Positions 8,601 through 16,649 are shown, counted from the stretch's first letter. The stretch: 64,000 nt of DNA from JBEBVQ01 sp964527735 (GCA_964527735.1 CAZGPG010000004.1:1-64000), one strand, 5' to 3'. Numbers and translations: made by a program. Notes: generated from the letters alone by a model not told the origin.

Positions 8601-9316
8601 CGCTCTTTTATTTTTTCTGCTTCCTGTACCATCAATTGCTCCAGGAGCTGCTGCTGCGCTTCCTGTTCTTCCTCATCCAGCAGAACGACGCCCTCCAGCT
8701 TCTGGCGCAGGTCTTCGAGCTTTCTTTTCTCTACGCGCTCTGCTTTGTCGTAGATAAATGCGGAAATGCGGGAGTAGATTGCCGTATTGGTAACCTTTTC
8801 GAGCAAGGCACTTTTCTCTTTATCATCAGCTTTGAGGAAGCGGGTAAAATCACCCTGCGCCAGCAATACCGATCGCAGGAACTGATCGTAATCCAGATTG
8901 ATCAAAGCGGCTATCCTTGCACGGGCATCGCTTGCCTTGCTTTCTATCAGCTCACCGGATGCCGCATAGGCTACTTCCATCTGCACCGGCCGGAAAGCGC
9001 CGTCAACCTTACCGCGGGAACGACGCACAGACCATCGCGCACGGTAATGTATATCGCCGGATTCAAAGACCACTTCGGAAAATGCCGCTGTGGTAAAACG
9101 GGTGACGACTTCCGTAATCTGCTCGCCTGCCTTTTGTCTCGGTGTGCGCCCGTACAAGGCAAGGGTAATGGCATCAAGGATCGTTGTTTTCCCCGCGCCG
9201 GTTGTGCCTGTTATGGAGAACATTCCCGATCCGTAAAACGGCGGCGCAGAGAAATCAATATAATGTTCGTCCTTCAGCGAATTGATATTCTGGAACCGGA
9301 CGGATATGATCTTCAT
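5636..9316 (-). CDS. sbcC: SbcC, ATPase subunit of the SbcCD nuclease
   Basis: This 1226-residue SMC/Rad50-like protein works with SbcD to cut hairpins and process double-strand breaks. A Walker A motif, GTTGAGKT, is at residues 37-44. Very long glutamine-rich coiled coils flank a zinc hook, EACPLCGSAEHP (about residue 600). The ABC signature TLSGGESFLVSLALALGLS (about 1120-1140) and Walker B SLFIDEGFGTLD (about 1155) follow near the end. All key motifs are present. The start follows the sbcD stop by 24 bases in an sbcD-sbcC operon. A long open frame on the opposite strand (8318-9862) is a composition effect of the coiled-coil region. Confidence 0.96.
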   Translation of the reverse strand: MKIISVRFQNINSLKDEHYIDFSAPPFYGSGMFSITGTTGAGKTTILDAITLALYGRTPRQKAGEQITEVVTRFTTAAFSEVVFESGDIHYRARWSVRRSRGKVDGAFRPVQMEVAYAASGELIESKASDARARIAALINLDYDQFLRSVLLAQGDFTRFLKADDKEKSALLEKVTNTAIYSRISAFIYDKAERVEKRKLEDLRQKLEGVVLLDEEEQEAQQQLLEQLMVQEAEKIKERNRLAGEKQWLERIAELRAAITRWQAEEEQFKIEKQEQQQALNLLHRHRQALPFQGKLTELKMKQQQLDSYRKEIAALEAAIPHQTALTAALSQQRTAASTHLDNLQKEQVILEGVIARVLPLDTRISHSAVEYDRLHKQEQMLRDTLNQEAGRLSGLQIEHEQNQRLLAETNAWLERHQADEQIGAFLPEYKNAMAQLLEIRARLDRIETVCTEARQKLSATQEELTGIEQQIQHQEAVRKAKEQELSVKNQYRNGLLDGKDIAAIRAQTTALQEQSFLCEKQYELAVRIAGHQQQVQDMTNELTMKKKILDQKKQAGTILHQQLTAGVQLLEAYQEIVNKDRLIAGYESVRQHLSEGEACPLCGSAEHPYIAEYHSFHFDENGQKLQAQKTQVEALRKDAAASDTEIARLSAAIDALQGSLEGTKREIDAGMERFRDNNQKLPAPLDVQDVALLERLTAKKLQEMTAHQALTGKMQLADEAIKGLEDTLHALRLQERELTGKKETCAAILHTTTERIAQAEREAQEWQAQASASEKKLQERLSALQITYNPGTHTETETELQRRKDAFAGKQQDLTAIQRKLELLDKDITHTENKRKSVAAELAGLTSAHEKVETALAQLQKERMALFGAKIPETEQQRIRGQVTEAAGTLEALRVQLDQAVVALTQSKKELIAVGDKSGVLEQETGALAGELSDAAHHAGFASLEVLSASILPGDVAGKLEETERYLNRRATEISQSLTQAQKTLAGETARNLTQQTVAALEVLIGETEMSLRALNQQVGSIRTLLAQNEAAMLRHREIQEAVTVQEQEYRRWRRLNDMIGSADGDKFKRFAQGVTLARLVQLANIRLAAFSKRYRLMKQPGNSLELEISDAWQADTVRPVSTLSGGESFLVSLALALGLSDLASNRIQIDSLFIDEGFGTLDSETLEVAIDALENLRADGKLIGIISHVDALKERIGAQIHVEKLSGGVSRLQMMEFGAVVAGG

Positions 9317-9340
9317 TCAACAATGATTGAAACGGTATGG

Positions 9341-10570
9341 TTATTCATTTTCCTGCTGGTGCATCAGCTCCAGCGCTTCCCGGAAAGTATCGCTCAACGC
9401 TTCCCGGTCGGCATCCGGGACCTGCTCTTCCGTGCATTTAATATCCAGAACATCCATCGGTTCCAGGTCGCTCAGCGACTGCATCGGTTCCGCAGCGGAT
9501 GCGTCACCAGCGGGATCCCACGACTGTATCATCCTCAACCTGAAAAACCCGATGCACGAATTATGCTGTACGGCATCCTGTATTTCCTGCTCCATATCAG
9601 GCCGGTATTCCGATACCTGCACCTGTATATCAAGCCAGGGGGGAAACACGGTATCCGCATCCTGCGTCACCTGTCCGATCTTTTCCAGCACTGCTTCGAA
9701 CGTACCGGACAATTCGATCATCTTCCGGTTACCCGGTACAGGGAGCGGCGTCACCGCTACCGGCACACCCGGCTGTACATCCAACAGCAGCACCTGCTTT
9801 TCATCTTTTCTTTCCGAAAAATCCAGCGGTATCGGCGAACCGGAATAACGGATATGCTGTAACCCGCCGACAACCTGGGGACGGTGGAGATGCCCCAGCG
9901 CTACATAATCAAATATAACGGGGAACTGATCGCCGGCGATCTTACCCAGGTTGCCGATATGGATATCCCGTTCATCGTCGGACTTAACACCACCCTGCGC
10001 AAACAAATGGCCGGTCGTGATCAGGGGAATCCCTTGTTCCTTATAAGGTTCCAGCAGCGGCACAAGACTTGTGTAATGACGGATGATACCTTCCTTCAGC
10101 CGTCGCTCCTGCTCTTCGGGCGATTCTCCCGCAACGGAAAGGCGTACATCTTTGTCCCTGATGAATGGCACCGCCGCAACAACAGCCTGCAATGCGCCGG
10201 TTTCATCTTTAAGCTCAATGAGCTGCTCTGCCGGGTTTTCCGGTACACCGCCAATGACGTGCACATTAAAAAAACGCAGCAGATCGCGGGGGGCATTAAG
10301 TGTAGCGATCGAATCATGATTACCACCGATGATGATCACATCGCGGCAGGTGGTTTGCTGCAGACGCGACAGAAACTCATAATAAAGACGGAAGGCGGCA
10401 TTGGAAGGCGTACCGGTGTCGAAGATGTCACCGGCAATGATCAAAGCGGCGGCCTGTTCATTGTTGATCGTATCAATCAGCCAGTTCAGGAAATGTTTAT
10501 GTTCTTCCGTCCGCTCATGCTGCTCCATTCGTTTGCCCAGGTGCCAGTCTGCTGTATGTATGATGCGCAT
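9341..10570 (-). CDS. sbcD: SbcD, nuclease subunit of SbcCD
   Basis: The protein has 409 residues. Metallophosphoesterase motifs of the Mre11/SbcD family appear in order: TADWHLGKRM near the N-terminus, AGDIFDTGTPS, GGNHDS, TTGHLFAQGG and VALGHLHRPQ. These bind the two metal ions of the exonuclease/endonuclease site. The C-terminal third, with an acidic stretch and EALELMHQQE, corresponds to the capping and SbcC-contact region. It is the first gene of the pair and is transcribed away from the AlbA_2 gene upstream. Confidence 0.95.
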   Translation of the reverse strand: MRIIHTADWHLGKRMEQHERTEEHKHFLNWLIDTINNEQAAALIIAGDIFDTGTPSNAAFRLYYEFLSRLQQTTCRDVIIIGGNHDSIATLNAPRDLLRFFNVHVIGGVPENPAEQLIELKDETGALQAVVAAVPFIRDKDVRLSVAGESPEEQERRLKEGIIRHYTSLVPLLEPYKEQGIPLITTGHLFAQGGVKSDDERDIHIGNLGKIAGDQFPVIFDYVALGHLHRPQVVGGLQHIRYSGSPIPLDFSERKDEKQVLLLDVQPGVPVAVTPLPVPGNRKMIELSGTFEAVLEKIGQVTQDADTVFPPWLDIQVQVSEYRPDMEQEIQDAVQHNSCIGFFRLRMIQSWDPAGDASAAEPMQSLSDLEPMDVLDIKCTEEQVPDADREALSDTFREALELMHQQENE

Positions 10571-10642
10571 AAGGGCTTAAAGTTAGCTGTTTTATTGTTT
10601 CAGAGCGATCCGGACGGTTATTGTTTGGCCTGAGGTTGAACA

Positions 10643-10715
10643 AAAATGTTTAATGATCGTGTTTGCAAATCGCAGCCATCTATTTCAGATCAATTGCCTG
10701 AAGAATAAACATTTT
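10643..10715. repeat. 10-bp inverted repeat in the sbcD/AlbA_2 divergent region
   Basis: AAAATGTTTA (10643-10652) and TAAACATTTT (10706-10715) are perfect inverted repeats 53 bases apart, between the divergent starts of sbcD and the AlbA_2 regulator. Two half-sites at this distance could bind a regulator that loops DNA, but AT-rich inverted repeats also arise by chance. Confidence 0.3.
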
Positions 10716-10827
10716 CGTTGTAATTTACATGCTCTGTTGTTCAGCGCATCCGGTTTATCTGCGACCCTCCGTGTCCGTTAAGACACCGGAACAACAAGAA
10801 AAACAAACGAGCATATCGCTTTTCAAA

Positions 10828-12282
10828 ATGACGTCTGAAAAACTCAAAGAAATACTGCAAAAAGGCGAAGGCATCGAAGTCGAGTTCAAAACCGCCCTGT
10901 TTGAGCTCAACAAGGATACCTTTGAATCTATTTGCGCCTTTCTTAACCGGAAGGGCGGTCATTTGTTGTTGGGCGTCACGAATGACGGCACTGTGGAAGG
11001 CGTTATGGAAAGTTCTGTGCAGGATATGGTCAGTAATCTTGTGACCAATGCCAACAATCCGCAAAAGCTCAATCCTCCATTTTACCTGTCCGCCCGGGTC
11101 ATTGCGTACGAGGGGAAAAAGCTGATCCATGTGTATGTCCCTGAAAGTTCACAGGTGCATAGCACCAACGGAAGGATATTTGACCGGAATGAAGACGGGG
11201 ATCTTGACATTACCCGCCAGACGGAGCAGGTCACTCAGCTCTATCTCAGGAAACAAACCACTTATTCCGAAAACCGGATTTACCCTTATTTAGCGCTGTC
11301 GGATTTCAAACAGGAATTGTTCGCCCGTGTCCGTACAATGGCCAAAAACGAACGTGCCGACCATCCCTGGCAGGATATGGATGATGCAGCCCTGCTGCGT
11401 TCTGCCGGTTTATTCAGGCACGATCATCAGACCGGGAAAGACGGATACACCCTGGCAGCAGTCCTGTTGTTCGGAAAAGATGAAGTTATTCAAAGTGTTT
11501 TGCCTCATCATAAAACGGATGCCATACTCCGCGTGGAAAATACCGATCGCTATGACGACCGGGACGATATACGCACCAACCTCATAGAAAGCTATGACCG
11601 CCTGATGGCTTTTGTAAGAAAACATCTGCCGGACAAATTCTACCAGGAAGGAGAACAACGTATCAGTCTCCGTGACCGGATTTTCCGGGAGGTTGTAGGT
11701 AACCTGCTGATTCACCGGGAATATACCAATGCTTTCCCGGCCAAGCTGGTCATTGAAGCACACAGGGCGCTTACCGAAAACTGGAACCGGCCGCATAATG
11801 GCGGCATCATTGACCCGAGAAACTTCTCGCCCTATCCCAAGAACCCGGTCATTGCCAAATTCTTCAGAGAAACCGGCCGAGTGGACGAATTGGGTTCGGG
11901 CGTACGTAACACGTTCAAATACTGCGGCATTTATACGCCCGGGGCAACCCCGAAATTTATCGAGGACGACATTTTCAGGACGATCATTCCATTAACGGTA
12001 AAATATAATTACAATGCTCCTCCCTCTTCTGTATTAATAGTGGAAGACGTTCAGGGAAAGTTCGGAGAAAGTTCGGAGAAAGTTCGGAGAAAGTTCGGAG
12101 AAAGTTCGGAGAAAATCCTGGAGTTAATTTCAAATAACAGGTATATTTCAGCGTCTGCTATGGCCGAAGTTATAGGCATATCGGAACGAGCCGTTGAAAA
12201 ACAACTGGCTAAACTGAAGGAGCAGGGAATAATTGACCGGGTTGGGCCCGACAAAGGGGGATATTGGGTAATAAACACATGA
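10828..12282 (+). CDS. AlbA_2 (Schlafen-like) ATP-binding regulator with C-terminal winged helix
   Basis: The start is taken at MTSEKLKEIL. An upstream in-frame ATG at 10729 adds 33 residues that look non-coding. The AlbA_2 domain follows with the typical GEGIEVEFKTALFELNKDTFESICAFLNRKGGHLLLGVTNDG pattern, read here in pieces at residues 14-55. A middle region with REVVGNLLIHREY and VDELGSGVRNTFKY is the HATPase_c_4-like part. A winged helix (YISASAMAEVIGISERAV) ends the protein. Between them lies a tandem repeat of an 11-base unit, giving the peptide KFGESSEKVRRKFGESSEK. Such proteins are common accessory regulators or defence-linked genes, and the exact role is unknown. Confidence 0.85.
   Translation: MTSEKLKEILQKGEGIEVEFKTALFELNKDTFESICAFLNRKGGHLLLGVTNDGTVEGVMESSVQDMVSNLVTNANNPQKLNPPFYLSARVIAYEGKKLIHVYVPESSQVHSTNGRIFDRNEDGDLDITRQTEQVTQLYLRKQTTYSENRIYPYLALSDFKQELFARVRTMAKNERADHPWQDMDDAALLRSAGLFRHDHQTGKDGYTLAAVLLFGKDEVIQSVLPHHKTDAILRVENTDRYDDRDDIRTNLIESYDRLMAFVRKHLPDKFYQEGEQRISLRDRIFREVVGNLLIHREYTNAFPAKLVIEAHRALTENWNRPHNGGIIDPRNFSPYPKNPVIAKFFRETGRVDELGSGVRNTFKYCGIYTPGATPKFIEDDIFRTIIPLTVKYNYNAPPSSVLIVEDVQGKFGESSEKVRRKFGESSEKILELISNNRYISASAMAEVIGISERAVEKQLAKLKEQGIIDRVGPDKGGYWVINT
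12061..12115. repeat. Five tandem copies of an 11-bp unit inside the AlbA_2 gene
   Basis: TTCGGAGAAAG is repeated five times without gaps (the last copy ends AAAA). Because 11 is not a multiple of 3, each copy is read in a different frame, and three copies make an 11-residue peptide repeat. Gain or loss of one copy would shift the frame before the C-terminal winged-helix domain. Confidence 0.95.
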
Positions 12283-12353
12283 TTTCCCGCGTTTTTACAT
12301 GCCCCTTTATGAAAATTTTATTTTAATGTACATTTACAATAATCCATATCCTT

Positions 12354-12809
12354 ATGAAATTCCTGATCCCACTGCTCAGCATACCCCTGCTTGTCGTGTT
12401 TATGTCCATGGCATGTAATAAACATAAAGACAGGGGGAACAGACAAAACGGAGACTGTCCGCCCGATCTGATGTGCACGATGGACTTCCGGTACATTCAC
12501 ATCACGATCTCCGATAGCGATGGGAAACCGGTAGCGCTCGATAAATTCAGAACAATACGCATTGCAGACGGACATGAATTTGACCTGCAGAGCGATGCCA
12601 ATAATTGGGAAGACTCCACCTGGAAAGCAACCGGCAGCTATCCTTTGCTGACTGACGGACAACAGAAGCAGATCAGCACAAAGGGTGAAACGGTTGAATT
12701 CCATGGCGAAAAGAATGGCGTGCTCATCGTGAAGGAGCCATACGAGGTCCGGGATGACTGCTGCCATATCGATCTGGTAAGCGGAAACAGAAATGTTACG
12801 GTTCAATAA
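12354..12809 (+). CDS. Small lipoprotein of unknown function
   Basis: The protein has 151 residues. The N-terminus is a lipoprotein signal peptide with the lipobox-like MSMAC, so the mature protein would be anchored by Cys21. The rest has further cysteines (CPPDLMC and DDCC) that could form disulfides outside the cytoplasm, and a beta-rich pattern such as FRYIHITISDSDGKPVALDK. No known domain was recognised. It stands alone between the AlbA_2 gene and the cupin gene. Confidence 0.7.
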   Translation: MKFLIPLLSIPLLVVFMSMACNKHKDRGNRQNGDCPPDLMCTMDFRYIHITISDSDGKPVALDKFRTIRIADGHEFDLQSDANNWEDSTWKATGSYPLLTDGQQKQISTKGETVEFHGEKNGVLIVKEPYEVRDDCCHIDLVSGNRNVTVQ

Positions 12810-12872
12810 TTGTTATGACAACCGCCTCCCCGTACCTTACTTGCAATAAATTCAAACCATTAAACTGATCTT

Positions 12873-13430
12873 ATGCCCTCCAAAGGACAAATTGCAACAA
12901 ATCCCCTGACCGGTGATACCTATGAATTCCTCGAAACATCGGAAAGCAGCAATGGTGCGCGGGTCGTGATGAAAGCTACAGTTAAAGCGAAAGGCCCGGT
13001 TGTTCCTAACCATTTCCACACGTTACAAGATGAAACATTTGAAATCATTTCGGGAAAGCTCACGATCTGGTCAGACGGGGAAATGACAACACTTTCAGCA
13101 GGTGAAAAGATGACGCTGCCTAAAAACAAACCACACAACCATTACAACAATGAAGATGTGGAAGTTACCTATATCCATTCCATGGCGCCTGGTTTAGACT
13201 TTGATTATCTGGTGGAAAACCTGGTTGGCCTTGCCGCAGACGGGAAAAACAAAAACGGAAAATACGGTTTGATGCAGGAGCTGGTGACCCTTAAATACCT
13301 GGATAGCAAATCGTACCTCGCGGATATGCCGATCGGGCTCCAGAAAGTGCTCATGCATACAGTTGCCCCGATCGGAAGGTTGTTGGGATACAGGGCGATC
13401 TATAAAAAATATTCGGGGATAGAAAAGTAG
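12873..13430 (+). CDS. Cupin-fold protein
   Basis: The protein has 185 residues. A single cupin domain occupies the first 110 residues: PNHFHTLQDETFEIISGKLT carries the HxH...E metal-binding set of motif 1, and LPKNKPHNHYNNEDVEV the histidines of motif 2. The C-terminal 75 residues (helical, with GLQKVLMHTVAPIGRLLGY) are an extension with no known role. Substrate and enzyme class cannot be given. The stop is 11 bases from the convergent kinase-RapZ gene. Confidence 0.8.
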   Translation: MPSKGQIATNPLTGDTYEFLETSESSNGARVVMKATVKAKGPVVPNHFHTLQDETFEIISGKLTIWSDGEMTTLSAGEKMTLPKNKPHNHYNNEDVEVTYIHSMAPGLDFDYLVENLVGLAADGKNKNGKYGLMQELVTLKYLDSKSYLADMPIGLQKVLMHTVAPIGRLLGYRAIYKKYSGIEK

Positions 13431-13441
13431 GAGAGCCGCGA

Positions 13442-14917
13442 TTATTGCTCCTTCCCTTCTCCTGCCGGCCATTTCTTCTCATTCAGATGTGCGACTGACA
13501 CGGACAGATTGAATTTTATTTTGAGAAACTCTGCCAGCTTTTCTGCGGCGTATACAGAACGGTGCTGGCCGCCGGTGCAGCCAAATGAGACGCTCAATTG
13601 TTCAAATCCGCGCTCGAGGTAATCCTCCACATGCATGGAAACAAGCGCGTACGCGTGCTCAAGGAATTGAGGCATATCCGTCTGCTGCTCAAGAAACTGC
13701 TTTACTGCTTCATCCTGCCCGGTAAGATTTTTGTATGCGGCATATCGTCCCGGATTCAGCAATCCGCGGCAGTCGAATATATATCCGCCGCCATGGCTTC
13801 CTTTGTCTTTGGGCAGACCGCTCTTGTATGAAAAGCTGTTGATCTGTACCTGCAGTTTTGCATTTTCTACATGTGCGGGCTGTGCATAACGCTCCTGCAC
13901 TTCGGCAGCACAGAGCTTCTCCAGCAAGGAACGCAACTCAGGATAGGCAGGTATCTGCGGATAATCAGAAAGAAAGGTTTCGAGATTCTTTAATGCCGGG
14001 CCAATGCTGCTGATAAAATGCGGCTTATGTCCGATGAGCCCACGGAATCCGTAGGCACCCAGCACCTGCAGGAGGCGGAGCAGCACAAACTGCGCATAGC
14101 CGCGACGGAAGTGAATTTCGTCCATCCGGGAGACATGCAGGTTGTTGAGGCTGGATATATAACCGTTGAGCAGGTCTTCGCGCCATGCCGCCGGCAACTG
14201 CGCTTTTGCCTGCCATAATAAAGAGGCTATATCGTATTGCGGCGGGCCCTGCATACTGCCCTGGTAATCTATGAAGTATATCTGCCCGTCGTGCAGCATG
14301 ATATTGCGCGACTGGAAGTCGCGGTACATGAGCATCTGTGGCTGTATACGGCCCAGTTCACGGCTCAGCAGCTCCATTTCACTCATCAATCCTTCCTTGT
14401 CATAATGCACCTTCTGCAGGTCGGCAAAATAATATTTGAAATACAGCAGGTCGGCCATGATCGCCTTTTCATCAAACTGATGGGCGGCAAAGCATTGTTT
14501 GTAATCCGCTTCACGGCCGGCGATCCACTGTACGCGCGCCAGTTGTTCCAGGCTTTTATGGTAGTTTTTACGAACAGCATCCGTAAGTCCCTCTTCCATC
14601 AACTGATCGAAGAGGGAACGTTTACCAAGATCCTGCTGCAGATAAGCGCGCCGGTCTTTGCTCACCTTATAGATCTCCGGCACATTGATCTCATGCTTGC
14701 GCAGTAATTCTGTGAAGTAGAAAAACGTATTGTTCTCTGCGATATTAGTGTTGTAGGTGCCGATTACCGAATGGCCGCCGCCCTGTATACGGAAATAGCG
14801 TCTGTCTGATCCGGACACGGGCAAGTGTGTGATCTCCTCCGGGAGCGCTCCAAAATGTTCTTCAAATAATTTTTCTACAACACTGCTGGCCTGCACAATA
14901 GTCTTTAGGGGGGTCAT
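13442..14917 (-). CDS. Aminoglycoside-phosphotransferase-fold kinase fused to a RapZ C-terminal domain
   Basis: The protein has 491 residues. The first about 340 form an APH/AmgK-like kinase. The catalytic loop reads MYRDFQSRNIM (the usual HxDxxxxN with Tyr in place of His) and the metal-binding FIDYQGSMQGP follows. Such kinases phosphorylate cell-wall sugars in other bacteria. The last about 140 residues match the C-terminal domain of RapZ, with YIFDCRGLLNPGR and SFGCTGGQHRSVYAAE, the part that binds glucosamine-6-phosphate and small RNA in E. coli. The Walker-type N-terminal ATPase of RapZ is absent. The start overlaps the sixA stop (ATGA at 14914-14917), implying translational coupling. 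Confidence 0.85.
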   Translation of the reverse strand: MTPLKTIVQASSVVEKLFEEHFGALPEEITHLPVSGSDRRYFRIQGGGHSVIGTYNTNIAENNTFFYFTELLRKHEINVPEIYKVSKDRRAYLQQDLGKRSLFDQLMEEGLTDAVRKNYHKSLEQLARVQWIAGREADYKQCFAAHQFDEKAIMADLLYFKYYFADLQKVHYDKEGLMSEMELLSRELGRIQPQMLMYRDFQSRNIMLHDGQIYFIDYQGSMQGPPQYDIASLLWQAKAQLPAAWREDLLNGYISSLNNLHVSRMDEIHFRRGYAQFVLLRLLQVLGAYGFRGLIGHKPHFISSIGPALKNLETFLSDYPQIPAYPELRSLLEKLCAAEVQERYAQPAHVENAKLQVQINSFSYKSGLPKDKGSHGGGYIFDCRGLLNPGRYAAYKNLTGQDEAVKQFLEQQTDMPQFLEHAYALVSMHVEDYLERGFEQLSVSFGCTGGQHRSVYAAEKLAEFLKIKFNLSVSVAHLNEKKWPAGEGKEQ

Positions 14918-15414
14918 ATATGTTTCTTGGGGTAGTCTGATAAAAATACTTCTTTTTTACTTGTCGGAAAATCGGACCAGCTGCCGTCCGTTACATGTGC
15001 ACCTACCATACCGCAAGTAGGCAGGTTGTCGATGTGGTAACGTGGCGACAGCGTGTTTGCGAATTCCGTAATACCAGGATTATGTGCAATAATAAATACC
15101 GTTGTTACTTCGCCGGGAAGTTCCGACAACACCGATTCAAATTTTTCGGGTGTACAAAGGTAAAGTTGCTGCTCCCATTGTATCCTGCTTTCATCATAGT
15201 CAACTGATGCCGCTATGGCATATGCCGTCTGCGCCGCGCGTTTGGCGGGGCTGGCAATGATCAGATCAGGTGTGATGTGACGCTGCCGAAGCCTGCGCCC
15301 CATTTCAGGTGCGTCTCTTTCCCCCCGGTCACTCAACCGACGGTCGTAGTCATCCTGCAGCAAACCGGCGGGTTTGGTTTTGGCATGACGAATCAGTACA
15401 AGCGTTCGCTTCAT
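14914..15414 (-). CDS. sixA: SixA-type histidine phosphatase
   Basis: The protein has 166 residues from MKRTLVLIRHAKT. A longer frame from 15519 adds 35 residues overlapping lpxH and lacks support. The RHAKTKP motif carries the phosphohistidine nucleophile His9. SDRGERDAPEMGRRLRQRHI and SPAKRAAQTAYAIA follow, and AHNPGITEFANTL carries the second catalytic histidine. SixA removes phosphate from phosphohistidine on HPt or PTS proteins. It is the middle gene of a tight operon: lpxH ends 13 bases upstream, and the kinase-RapZ start overlaps its stop. Confidence 0.88.
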   Translation of the reverse strand: MKRTLVLIRHAKTKPAGLLQDDYDRRLSDRGERDAPEMGRRLRQRHITPDLIIASPAKRAAQTAYAIAASVDYDESRIQWEQQLYLCTPEKFESVLSELPGEVTTVFIIAHNPGITEFANTLSPRYHIDNLPTCGMVGAHVTDGSWSDFPTSKKEVFLSDYPKKHI

Positions 15415-15427
15415 CACACAATCTTTC

Positions 15428-16189
15428 TTATTCCTTATAAAATTCAAGCCGCAGTGATTGCTCTTCAAAAACCGCATAGCTGTTATGATTGATCCAGTCG
15501 CCCAGATTAACGTACACACTGTCTGGCTTTAGCGGCCAGGTCAGTGCAATATGCCGGTGACCGAAAATGAAATAATCGAAATGTTCATGTTCAAGGGTTT
15601 CGAGCGCAAACTGCACAAGCCATTCCCTATCCGGACCAAGAAATTCGTTACCGGCAACCCCTTCCGTATGCTTCGGACCAAGCCTGCTGAACCACGAAGC
15701 CATACCCACACCGGTGTCGGGATGTATCCTCCGGTAGAGCCATTGAGCTACCGGGTTGGTAAGTATTTTTTTCAAAAATTTATAGCCATTATCACCCGGC
15801 CCCAGACCATCACCATGACCGATGAACATTTTCTTATCGTTGTAGGTACGTGTTACAGGATGATGATGCACCGGTATATCCAATTCTTCTTGAAAATAGC
15901 CACGCATCCAGAGATCATGATTACCGGTGAAGACTTCGATGAGCACACCTGCATCGCGCAACTCCGCCAACTTGCCTAGAAATCGCAGATAGCCCTTAGG
16001 CACTACGTGTTTGTATTCGAACCAGGCATCAAAAAGATCGCCCACGAGATAAATGCAGGCGGCATCGTGCTTTATGTCATCCAGCCAGCGGCAGATACGT
16101 TTTTCACGCTCCAGACTGGATGCTTTATCCGGTATGCCGAGGTGAAAATCGGATGCGAAATATACTTTTTTGCCTTCAGGTAAGTCCAT
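15428..16189 (-). CDS. lpxH: UDP-2,3-diacylglucosamine diphosphatase LpxH
   Basis: The protein has 253 residues from the ATG at 16189, which is preferred to a TTG eight codons upstream. Calcineurin-type metal motifs appear in order: SDFHLG, VGDLFDAW, TGNHD, IGHGDGLG and GHRHIA. LpxH cuts UDP-2,3-diacylglucosamine to lipid X in the fourth step of lipid A synthesis, at the inner membrane. The HPDTGVGMASWFSR insert is characteristic of the Bacteroidota form. It is the first gene of the lpxH-sixA-kinase operon. The 250 bases upstream are non-coding. Confidence 0.92.
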   Translation of the reverse strand: MDLPEGKKVYFASDFHLGIPDKASSLEREKRICRWLDDIKHDAACIYLVGDLFDAWFEYKHVVPKGYLRFLGKLAELRDAGVLIEVFTGNHDLWMRGYFQEELDIPVHHHPVTRTYNDKKMFIGHGDGLGPGDNGYKFLKKILTNPVAQWLYRRIHPDTGVGMASWFSRLGPKHTEGVAGNEFLGPDREWLVQFALETLEHEHFDYFIFGHRHIALTWPLKPDSVYVNLGDWINHNSYAVFEEQSLRLEFYKE

Positions 16190-16384
16190 GCTTTTGCAAG
16201 GTGGGGGCTGCAAGTTAGTGCAAATTTTCAGATAATTGCCGGCAAGCGTTCCTATCGCCCTGGCTAAAGCTACACGATGGCAGGGAGTGGTCGTTTCAGG
16301 TATTCATACTGCATCCTCCCGAACCATAGTGATTAAAGGCAACACCGGGTTTTTGACCGGAATCTCAATAATAAAAATAAAAAA

Positions 16385-16417
16385 TTTGGTGAATTGATTT
16401 TCCTGACTATAACTTTG
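16385..16417 (+). promoter_or_regulatory. Bacteroidota-type promoter of the SAM riboswitch operon
   Basis: TTTG (16385-16388) and TAACTTTG (16410-16417) match the -33 and -7 elements of the Bacteroidota sigma factor consensus, with 21 bases between them. Transcription should start about six bases further, just before the riboswitch P1 stem. Confidence 0.7.
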
Positions 16418-16438
16418 CACCAGTTCTTTACAACATCA

Positions 16439-16565
16439 CTTATCAAGAAAGGCAGAGGGATATGGCCCGATGACGCCTTAGCAACCTCTCTCCGGTTTAA
16501 ACTCCGGGGAAGCTGGTGCTAACTCCATCCTGTACAGGTGCAAACCTGGGTGCGGGAGAGATAAG
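16439..16565 (+). ncRNA. SAM-I (S-box) riboswitch aptamer
   Basis: The conserved S-box words are all present: CTTATCAAGA, AGGCAGAGGGA, GGCCCGATGACGCC, TTAGCAACCTC, and GGAAGCTGGTGCTAACTCC for the P3/J3-4 region. P1 closes between CTTATC (16439-16444) and GATAAG (16560-16565). S-adenosylmethionine binding stabilises P1. The aptamer lies in the leader of the cystathionine gamma-synthase and homoserine dehydrogenase genes and should switch them off when SAM is plentiful. Confidence 0.95.
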
Positions 16566-16615
16566 TCAGATGCAGAAAGTTGGATGAAATGCCTGTACGT
16601 GGGCTTCAAATAACC

Positions 16616-16649
16616 AAAGCGCTTCTGATTTATCGGGAGCGCTTTTTTT
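16616..16649 (+). terminator. Riboswitch-controlled intrinsic terminator
   Basis: AAAGCGCT (16616-16623) pairs with AGCGCTTT (16638-16645) and is followed by a T-run. The loop TCTGATTTATC (16624-16634) is complementary, with one G-U pair, to GATAAGTCAGA (16560-16570), which includes the 3' strand of P1. Without SAM the P1 strand can pair there and block the terminator. Confidence 0.9.

Noticed and set aside
8318..9862. 514-codon open frame on the plus strand opposite sbcC and sbcD
   Set aside because: It is antisense to two strongly recognised genes and its translation has no domain or sensible composition; it follows from codon use in the coiled coils.
14914..15519. Longer SixA start at 15519
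   Set aside because: The extra 35 residues overlap lpxH coding sequence and do not match the family N-terminus, which begins at MKRTLVLIRHAKT.
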